From contig PLHN01000470.1 in NCBI GenBank assembly GCA_003139975.1, positions 1 to 9,772 on the forward strand: DNA of 9,772 nucleotides, written 5' to 3'. Under the pieces are notes generated by a model. That model had not been told where the DNA came from. It worked only from the letters and a program-made list of their open reading frames with translations, and searched no databases. Each line of letters begins with the position of its first letter. The first letter of the stretch is position 1. This DNA comes from Acidobacteriaceae bacterium. Lineage in GTDB: Bacteria; Acidobacteriota; Terriglobia; Terriglobales; Acidobacteriaceae. Positions 1 through 4,680 of the stretch are shown here, piece by piece. The translations under genes and the position numbers were made by a program.

Positions 1-137
1 CGCGTTTTTTTGCGCGGGGATAAACCCTTGTCGTTCGCGAAGAGAGGAATAACGAGCGAGTGAGAATCAAGAGAAAGCAAGGAGATGGATTAGGAGACTT
101 TGCGAACCGAACCAGAGAGAATGGGTACTGCTGGTTT

Positions 138-530
138 TCAGGCCCGCTTCATCTCTGTGGGTCTGCCGAAGGGAACGATGGGAGCCTGCGCTTCCTGCAG
201 CGCCTTCGATTCCCGTACTTCCAATTCCGCTTGGCGCCGGTGGGTGGCTTCGGACGGGTCTATTCCCGCCTTCAGATCGGTTTTCTCAAGAAAGTAGCGC
301 CAGCCCTCGTGACGATCAGATGGGTGTTGGGATTCTTCGAACTTTTTCACTTCTGATTCTGCGTTCTGCTTGCCCCGGATTACTTCGACGACTCCGTCCG
401 AGCGGTAGGTGCGGACGTTATGTCGGATGATCGCGTAGGAAGAGCTGATTTCGTCGCGTGTCAGAAACAATTCCTCCGAAGCATTGACTAACAGTGGAGC
501 ATAAACAATAGAATAACAGCCTGACTTCAA
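138..530 (-). CDS. Small hypothetical protein, start uncertain
   Basis: I do not recognise this family. The longest frame uses TTG at 530 and gives 130 residues. It is hydrophilic, rich in Glu, Lys and Arg, and probably helical over residues 45-125, for example SEVKKFEESQHP and RRQAELEVRESKALQE. No signal peptide or membrane segment is visible. The first 20 residues look less protein-like than the rest, and TTG at 530 has no Shine-Dalgarno sequence. A strong GGAGG lies at 473-477. It is only 2 bases before an in-frame TTG (470) but 8 bases before an in-frame CTG (464), which would give a 108-residue product starting MTRDEISSS. The gene follows the cold-shock gene on the same strand, but a hairpin between them suggests separate transcription. 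Its composition and lack of a better competing frame support it as real. Its function is unknown. Confidence 0.55.
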   Translation of the reverse strand: MKSGCYSIVYAPLLVNASEELFLTRDEISSSYAIIRHNVRTYRSDGVVEVIRGKQNAESEVKKFEESQHPSDRHEGWRYFLEKTDLKAGIDPSEATHRRQAELEVRESKALQEAQAPIVPFGRPTEMKRA

Positions 531-567
531 AATCGGTAGCGCCCGTGTCCGATGCAGAAGAAAGCGC

Positions 568-595
568 AGAGGCGAGATCCGTGGAAATCGCCTCT
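568..595 (-). terminator. Hairpin terminator after the cold-shock gene
   Basis: This is a perfect 8-bp inverted repeat, AGAGGCGA (568-575) with TCGCCTCT (588-595), around a 12-base loop. It starts about 15 bases past the cold-shock stop codon. On the minus strand the stem is followed by gcgCTTTCTTCT, a pyrimidine-rich but imperfect U tract. It looks like an intrinsic terminator of moderate strength that separates the cold-shock gene from the gene at 138-530. Confidence 0.5.
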
Positions 596-609
596 TGCAC
601 GTTCACATT

Positions 610-810
610 TTAGAGCGCCTGGACGTTCTCAGCCTGCCAGCCCTTCGGACCCTTGGTCACGTCAAACTGCACCGTCTGGCCCTCCTGCAGGCTCTTGAAA
701 CCGCCCGCCTGGATCGCTGAGAAGTGCACAAAAACATCTTCGCCATTCTGACGGCTGATAAAACCGTAGCCTTTGGCGTCATTGAACCACTTTACTGTTC
801 CTTGTTCCAT
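610..810 (-). CDS. Cold-shock domain protein, CspA family
   Basis: This is a single cold-shock domain of 66 residues, the normal full length for bacterial Csp proteins. Such proteins bind single-stranded RNA and DNA in the cytoplasm and act as RNA chaperones or transcription antiterminators. RNP1 is KGYGFI at residues 13-18 and RNP2 is VFVHF at 26-30. The opening [18 protein letters not shown] is typical of the family. The ATG at 810 matches family N-termini. A purine-rich AAAGGA lies at 826-831, an unusually long 15 bases from the start. A likely promoter about 120 bases upstream implies a long 5' leader, as in cold-inducible csp mRNAs. Which paralogue this is, and whether it is cold-induced, cannot be told from sequence. 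Confidence 0.96.
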   Translation of the reverse strand: MEQGTVKWFNDAKGYGFISRQNGEDVFVHFSAIQAGGFKSLQEGQTVQFDVTKGPKGWQAENVQAL

Positions 811-929
811 ATACTTGTATTCGTTTCCTTTTGTGTAGTTACGCTGGATGGAGTCGGAAGAACTTGCGCAGGTTACTGGCTGTTGAGGCGAGAACTGCTA
901 GCGACCGATTCGGTCCAACGCACATAATC

Positions 930-958
930 ATAATACGCTTAGAACGCACGATTAGCAA
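930..958 (-). promoter_or_regulatory. Predicted sigma-70-type promoter of the cold-shock gene
   Basis: On the minus strand TTGCTA (958-953) is followed by exactly 17 bases and then TATTAT (935-930). These are fair matches to the -35 and -10 elements with ideal spacing. Transcription would begin near 923 and give a leader of about 113 bases before the ATG at 810. A 6-bp inverted repeat (903-908 with 910-915, GACCGA/TCGGTC) sits just inside the predicted leader. The call is by eye only. Confidence 0.5.
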
Positions 959-1079
959 GCTGAGTCGCGCGCTGGGCAGGGACAGTTCAAATTGCACCAT
1001 CAGCCGCCCAACAACTCTTGAATCGTTCGTACGAACTCCGCGAACAAAACGACCCTCATACACCCAATCACGGTGCGGG

Positions 1080-1265
1080 CGTCATCGCCATGGCGATATC
1101 TTTCAGCCAGACACCGTCGGACAGCGTATACTGGAACCACTTAACCTCGAAGACACGTCACCGGAATCCTTGCGCCTTCGCGATTGAGAGATCGAGAGGG
1201 GTCTGCTTGTATCGTCGGTTCTCCCGGAAGAAGTCGCCGCTTGTCTCTGCTCAAAGCGGGCGTAG
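1080..1265 (+). pseudogene. Possible decayed coding remnant
   Basis: In one frame, residues such as DIFQPDTVGQRILEPLNLED and TSPESLRLRD look protein-like. They end at TGA (1185-1187). The same frame continues as EIERGLLVSSVLPEEVAACL to a TAG at 1263-1265. A single C-to-T change turning CGA into TGA would explain the internal stop and join the two halves. No sensible start codon or ribosome site precedes it, and the upstream part of the frame runs through the csp promoter region. I do not recognise the family. It could simply be chance. Confidence 0.25.
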
Positions 1266-1283
1266 ACCAATGGGTGGTGCATC

Positions 1284-1616
1284 TTGATCCGCCTCATTAC
1301 CTGGATCGCGACTGCGACCCTCGCAGCCACCGTGTTGTTTAGCTCATCAACCGACTACCGGATGGCGGTTTGCATCATCGTGTCGGTGGCAACAACCGCG
1401 CTCGCCGTTCGCAGCCTTCTCATCGGCAAGCTCGTGTGGGCACTCGTTTTTCTGGGAGTTCTCGGAATCTTCACGCCCTTCCAACGGAGTCAGTTTTCCC
1501 AAGAATTCGTATCCATATTCGACCTGGCGACTCTGGCACTGTTCGCGGTTTCGCCATTGCTGCTAAGAAAATCGTTCATGCCGAGAGTCTCAACCCCGCC
1601 GCCAGCAAGATTGTGA
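1284..1616 (+). CDS. Small four-helix membrane protein of unknown function
   Basis: This 110-residue product is dominated by hydrophobic stretches at about residues 5-20, 27-46, 49-65 and 75-94, with a short basic, proline-rich tail (RKSFMPR, then PPPARL). It is predicted to be an integral inner-membrane protein. No catalytic motif is visible. The short loop GIFTPFQRSQFSQEF between helices three and four looks the most conserved part. It resembles small uncharacterised membrane families such as DUF6804, but I cannot confirm this. The start is TTG at 1284, the only usual start after an in-frame TAG at 1263-1265, with a weak purine-rich site before it. It ends 46 bases before the 52-residue peptide gene and could be the first gene of the rightward operon. 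Confidence 0.7.
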   Translation: MIRLITWIATATLAATVLFSSSTDYRMAVCIIVSVATTALAVRSLLIGKLVWALVFLGVLGIFTPFQRSQFSQEFVSIFDLATLALFAVSPLLLRKSFMPRVSTPPPARL

Positions 1617-1662
1617 TTCACCTGGCGGATCTTTAAACCAGCCCAAACAACAGGAGTTCATT

Positions 1663-1821
1663 ATGTCTTCAATGAATGGCGACAAGTCCAGGTATCACCG
1701 GGAGCGCAAGCAGAAGATCGCTCGGCGGAAACGGACTCGTGAATTACTGGCGTGCGCAGCGCTGCCGGGCAAACCGGTGAACACTCCACCTACAATGGCG
1801 CCCAGGCCGGTGACGGCATGA
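1663..1821 (+). CDS. 52-residue basic peptide, coupled to the receiver-like gene
   Basis: This ORF begins MSSMNGDKSRYHRER and carries a strongly basic block, KQKIARRKRTRELL, at about residues 16-29. A Pro/Thr-rich tail ends in PRPVTA. AGGAG at 1652-1656 lies 6 bases before the ATG, a textbook ribosome site and the best one in this operon. Its stop overlaps the start of the next gene as ATGA (1818-1821), and that next gene lacks a good ribosome site of its own. So this ORF is either a real small nucleic-acid-binding-type peptide or a translated leader that feeds ribosomes into the receiver-like gene, or both. No known family is recognised. Confidence 0.6.
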   Translation: MSSMNGDKSRYHRERKQKIARRKRTRELLACAALPGKPVNTPPTMAPRPVTA

Positions 1822-2447
1822 CCACCCAGCCCATGACAACGCCTCTTCTGACGACCAAGCTTTCCGCGCCCATCCCGACTACAGAGAAGAAAAGGCGCGT
1901 GCTCCTGATCGACGCCTCCTCTCAGAAACGTGAACTGCGCGCCGAAATCATGAGGAAGCTCGGCATCGAAGTCGACTCGGCTGCCGATATTGGCGAAGCA
2001 CGTTGCTGGTGGAAAGCCGCCCTGTATGATCTGGTTCTTATCAACGTCGAAAACATACGATCCAGCCGCGACAAATTTTGCGACGATATTCGCGGCGCTA
2101 CACCAAGCCAACGATTTGCTTTTCTGGTTGGAGCACCCCATTACCTTTCCGACTCGCCCGCTCCGGCTCCGGCCATTCAGCACGATGATTACGATGGCAC
2201 AGTGGCGGATGTGAAAGCGGCGCTTGCACTCAATCTCGGAGATCTGACTCAGCGCTGGGGAATCCTGGAGGCGTCGCGGCGAATCTCGGCCGTGCGCTCG
2301 GCATCCAATGCACGTACGCAAGCGATGCGGAACAGGCCCGTCCCACCACGAGACCTCGAGACGCGGTATGCTGAATACGCCGCTGCTCCACCTCGCACTC
2401 TGGACGACTTGCTAAAAGACGACTTGCTAAGAAAGGACTTGCAATGA
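1818..2447 (+). CDS. Degenerate (pseudo-)receiver domain protein
   Basis: This protein has 209 residues from the ATG at 1818. Residues about 25-110 follow the CheY-like receiver pattern: strand one RRVLLIDAS, a helix, strand two GIEVDSAADIGEA, then strand three LYDLVLINVEN. The site that normally holds the phosphorylated Asp is Asn76, the usual acidic pair is reduced to Asp32, and the switch Thr/Ser is replaced in FLVGAP. It therefore probably cannot be phosphorylated and may signal by binding or conformation. The roughly 100-residue C-terminal part has no recognised domain and ends in a DDLLK/DDLLR repeat. I chose 1818 over an in-frame ATG at 1752 because 1818 overlaps the upstream stop, while 1752 lies inside the preceding gene. 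Its own stop overlaps the RRM gene start (ATGA, 2444-2447), so it is probably made with, and may act on, the RRM protein. Confidence 0.8.
   Translation: MTTQPMTTPLLTTKLSAPIPTTEKKRRVLLIDASSQKRELRAEIMRKLGIEVDSAADIGEARCWWKAALYDLVLINVENIRSSRDKFCDDIRGATPSQRFAFLVGAPHYLSDSPAPAPAIQHDDYDGTVADVKAALALNLGDLTQRWGILEASRRISAVRSASNARTQAMRNRPVPPRDLETRYAEYAAAPPRTLDDLLKDDLLRKDLQ
2403..2447 (+). repeat. Three 15-bp tandem repeats supplying the next gene's ribosome site
   Basis: Three 15-base units run head to tail: GACGACTTGCTAAAA (2403-2417), GACGACTTGCTAAGA (2418-2432) and AAGGACTTGCAATGA (2433-2447). They encode the end of the receiver-like protein as DDLLK, DDLLR, KDLQ-stop. The third copy has diverged so that it carries AAGGA (2433-2437), a 6-base spacer and the ATGA stop/start overlap of the RRM gene. 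Confidence 0.85.
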
Positions 2448-2809
2448 AGAACCTTTACGTCGGTAATCTGCCCCACAGCACAACCGAAGCCGAACTGCGA
2501 GGCGTTTTCGAGGCTCATGGCGCGGTGGAGAAAGTCACCCTCGTGACCGACCGCGATACCGGACGATCGCGCGGTTTCGCTTTTGTCGAAATGACCAATG
2601 CCGGCGAGGCCGATAAGGCCATCGCAGCGCTAAACGGGAAGGATCTCGGCGGGCGGCCGTTGACTATCAACGAGGCCAAACCAAAGACCGACCGGGCCAG
2701 AGGCGGCGGTGGTGGTGGCGGCCAGCGCTTTGGCGGCGGCGGAGGCGGCGGGCACAGCCGCGACGATTATCGCGGCCATCCACGCCAGCCGCGCGAACCG
2801 CGCTGGTAG
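2444..2809 (+). CDS. RRM-type RNA-binding protein with glycine-rich tail
   Basis: This 121-residue cytoplasmic protein has one RNA-recognition motif at residues 2-78. RNP2 is LYVGNL (4-9) and RNP1 is RGFAFVEM (43-50), with the RNA-stacking aromatics Tyr5, Phe45 and Phe47 present. The tail has two runs of seven glycines (about 87-93 and 97-103) separated by QRF, then an Arg/Pro-rich end. This is the layout of bacterial and cyanobacterial Rbp proteins, which bind RNA and are often cold-induced. The start is ATG at 2444, overlapping the upstream stop, with AAGGA 6 bases before it. It is probably translated by coupling to the receiver-like gene. The partner RNAs cannot be told from sequence. Confidence 0.95.
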   Translation: MKNLYVGNLPHSTTEAELRGVFEAHGAVEKVTLVTDRDTGRSRGFAFVEMTNAGEADKAIAALNGKDLGGRPLTINEAKPKTDRARGGGGGGGQRFGGGGGGGHSRDDYRGHPRQPREPRW

Positions 2810-2900
2810 GCTCGTCGCGTTCTTATTTGCAAACTATAGTCTGGCCTGTTGCGAGCATGATCGGCCAGCGATTAACACCAAACACATTGGGAGACGGAGT

Positions 2901-3140
2901 ATGCCAAGAGGCAGATCGACATTTACGAAGCGCCAAAAAGAGCAGACGCGGCAGCAAAAGCAACGGGAGAAATTAGAGCGCAGAAACCAGCGCAAACAGG
3001 AGAAGCCCGCCGAAGGCAGCGTGGACGAAATGGCTGAGTTGCGCGAGCACGCCGCGGCGCAGGCGGCTCTATTTAACTTGGGCGTCGAGGAATCGGAACC
3101 TGCCGAGGAATCCGTACCCGGTGGCGGGCACACTCATTAA
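2901..3140 (+). CDS. 79-residue charged protein with a basic N-terminal half
   Basis: The N-terminal half (residues 1-36) is very rich in Lys, Arg and Gln, for example FTKRQKEQTRQQKQREKLER, and probably forms one long helix. The second half is acidic, with DEMAELREH and EESEPAEESVP, and ends GGGHTH. Proteins opening with a similar basic 'FTKRQKE' pattern occur widely as uncharacterised short proteins. A nucleic-acid or ribosome contact is plausible but is inference. The ATG at 2901 is chosen because GGGAG lies 7 bases before it (2889-2893). The same frame is open further upstream, but that part runs through the glycine-repeat region of the RRM gene in another frame and is not credible. The gene follows the RRM gene by 91 bases on the same strand, so it may be co-transcribed with it. 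Confidence 0.75.
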   Translation: MPRGRSTFTKRQKEQTRQQKQREKLERRNQRKQEKPAEGSVDEMAELREHAAAQAALFNLGVEESEPAEESVPGGGHTH

Positions 3141-3149
3141 TTCGTGCTT

Positions 3150-3185
3150 GCCGGTCGCCACAGGTGAATGCCCCGGCGACCCGGT
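3150..3185. terminator. Hairpin between convergent genes
   Basis: GCCGGTCGCC (3150-3159) pairs with GGCGACCCGGT (3175-3185), forming about 10 bp with one bulged C around a 15-base loop. It sits in the 52-base gap between the 79-residue protein gene and the helicase gene, which converge. It could end transcription from both sides, but neither strand shows a U tract, so it may only be an RNA 3'-end stabiliser. Confidence 0.4.
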
Positions 3186-3192
3186 CTGCACT

Positions 3193-4386
3193 CTAGACAA
3201 ACACTTCTCCCGGCAAAGCCGTTAATGTCCGCGAGGCCAGCGTGTTTTGAATGATTCTTTTTGGGCGTTCGACGGCCGCGTCATTTTGCATGCGCTCAAT
3301 TCTTAGCTTGAGCGTCCGTTCGATCTGACGAAGTTCCAGCACCTCCGCACCTGCCACCAGTGTTGACGCGAGCCCTTGCAGTCCGGCTCTCCCGGTGCGG
3401 CCCACGCGGTGGATGAAATCCTCAGCCATCTTGGGCAGGTCGTAGTTAATGACGTGCGCCACATCGTCGACGTGCAAACCACGCGACGCGATATCGGTGG
3501 CAACCAGCACCTGGTAGCGGCATTCCTGAAAGCCATTCAAAGCAGCGTTGCGCTGCGATTGCGAACGATCGCCATGAATCAGGGCGGCGTTGAAGCCGTC
3601 GCGTACCAGTTCCTTGGCGAGCCGTTCGGCGCCACGCTTGGTGCGCGTGAAGATTAGTGTTTGGCCTTTTTCCGAATACAGCAATTGGCGGAGAACGTCG
3701 AGTTTCTCTCCCGGCCGCACTTCGTAAGCCTTGAGTTGCACGCTTTCCGCGGGCTTGAGCACCGAGCCCAAAGCAACCCGCACCGGATCGCGCATGTAGT
3801 CATGCACTAGCCCAGCCACTGATTGCTCCAGCGTAGCCGAGTAACACAGGGTCTGCCGTTGTTGCGGCAGCACCGCGAGAATGCGCCGGATCGCTGGCAA
3901 GAATCCCATATCCAGCATGCGATCGGCTTCGTCGAGCACGAGCACCTTGATATGGCGCAGGTCGGCGAACTTGCGATTCATCAGATCCTGCAACCTTCCG
4001 GGGGTGGCAATCACCAAACCCGAGCCGGCCCGAAGACCCTCAATCTGTGCCTTTTCCGATACGCCGCCGATGACCAGAGCAGCCTTGGGCATGGTCTTGG
4101 TGCGCAGTTGCTCGTATTGTTCGTGCACTTGCATCGCGAGTTCACGCGTTGGCAGCAGCACAAGTGCGACCGTGTTGCGAACCGGTTCCCGGTTCAGAAT
4201 TTCGATCAATGGAATAAGAAACGCCAGGGTCTTGCCTGTGCCCGTTTGGGCGGTGCCGATGACGTCCCGGCCTTCAAGAGCCGGCGGAATCGCGCTTTCC
4301 TGGATAGGTGTGAGGGTAACGAATTGAGCTGCGGCCAGATTCTTCTGTAATGAAGAAGACAGGGGCAGTTCTGTAAATGTGGACAT
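3193..4386 (-). CDS. rhlE: DEAD-box RNA helicase, RhlE type
   Basis: This ATP-dependent RNA helicase unwinds short RNA duplexes in the cytoplasm, for example in ribosome assembly, mRNA decay or cold adaptation. With the start at 4386 it has 397 residues and every family motif: Q motif around Phe22-Gln29, AQTGTGKT (46-53), PTRELA (79-84), TPGR (128-131), DEAD (152-155), SAT (183-185), LIFTR (244-248), ATDIASRG (296-303) and HRVGRTGRAG (326-335). The tail after motif VI is short, about 60 residues, without the long basic extension of many RhlE or CsdA proteins. ATG at 4386 (MSTFTEL) is preferred because it matches family N-termini. An upstream GTG at 4425 would add 13 unconserved residues and has no ribosome site. 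The symbol refers to the subfamily; orthology is not proven. Confidence 0.95.
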   Translation of the reverse strand: MSTFTELPLSSSLQKNLAAAQFVTLTPIQESAIPPALEGRDVIGTAQTGTGKTLAFLIPLIEILNREPVRNTVALVLLPTRELAMQVHEQYEQLRTKTMPKAALVIGGVSEKAQIEGLRAGSGLVIATPGRLQDLMNRKFADLRHIKVLVLDEADRMLDMGFLPAIRRILAVLPQQRQTLCYSATLEQSVAGLVHDYMRDPVRVALGSVLKPAESVQLKAYEVRPGEKLDVLRQLLYSEKGQTLIFTRTKRGAERLAKELVRDGFNAALIHGDRSQSQRNAALNGFQECRYQVLVATDIASRGLHVDDVAHVINYDLPKMAEDFIHRVGRTGRAGLQGLASTLVAGAEVLELRQIERTLKLRIERMQNDAAVERPKRIIQNTLASRTLTALPGEVFV

Positions 4387-4680
4387 TCGAGTTGTTACTT
4401 TCTGGAGCGGCTTTGTCACGCACACTCTGACACACGTCGAGAGTGGCCCTGCCGCTCACATTTTGGTTTTTTGGAATTCACGCAAATAAAACGGCGGGCA
4501 GGAAATGCGGAGATAAATCTGGTCGAAAAGAGCGACCACCGCGTGACGAGCAAACCGTGGCAAAAGCGTCAGTAACAGTATAGCAGGAGAAGAAGGCTGG
4601 GGCGTATTGAACTAGTTACCTTGGTGCGCGCTGTCCCGTGAGGCTGACCGGGACTTGGCCATGGAGGCCCTTTGCCTTTG
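4387..4680. other. Intergenic region upstream of the helicase, downstream of the GGDEF/EAL gene
   Basis: This region of 294 bases has no credible gene. A 6-bp hairpin GTCCCG/CGGGAC (4633-4638 with 4649-4654) lies about 30 bases past the GGDEF/EAL stop. It could mark the 3' end of that transcript, but no U tract follows. An A/T-rich patch near 4462-4492 may belong to the helicase promoter, but I cannot assign -35 and -10 boxes with confidence. Confidence 0.4.

Larger units (their letters stand above)
811..1283. other. Divergent intergenic region between csp and the membrane-protein gene
   Basis: This region of 473 bases holds the cold-shock leader and promoter, a 12-bp perfect palindrome GTTCGTACGAAC at 1025-1036, and a stretch near 1080-1265 that looks like gene debris. 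Open frames run through it on both strands, but none has a good ribosome site together with convincing protein composition. The promoter of the rightward gene run should lie here, but I could not pick one with confidence. Confidence 0.5.

Noticed and set aside
1..137. Left edge: T7 run flanked by CGCG and CGCG
   Set aside because: The stem is only 4 bp and no associated gene end is visible, so it was not called a terminator.
418..606. 62-residue minus-strand frame after the cold-shock gene
   Set aside because: It runs through the 8-bp terminator-like hairpin, overlaps the more convincing 138-530 gene, and has no ribosome site.
831..1187. 118-residue plus-strand frame
   Set aside because: Most of it covers the csp leader and promoter and has poor composition; only its last part is kept, as a possible remnant.
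1752..1817. Upstream ATG extension of the pseudo-receiver protein
   Set aside because: It lies inside the 52-residue peptide gene and lacks a ribosome site; the ATGA overlap at 1818 is a better start.
1695..2321. 208-residue minus-strand frame
   Set aside because: It is antisense to the pseudo-receiver gene, is Cys/Arg-rich and lacks domains, as is typical of a shadow frame in GC-rich DNA.
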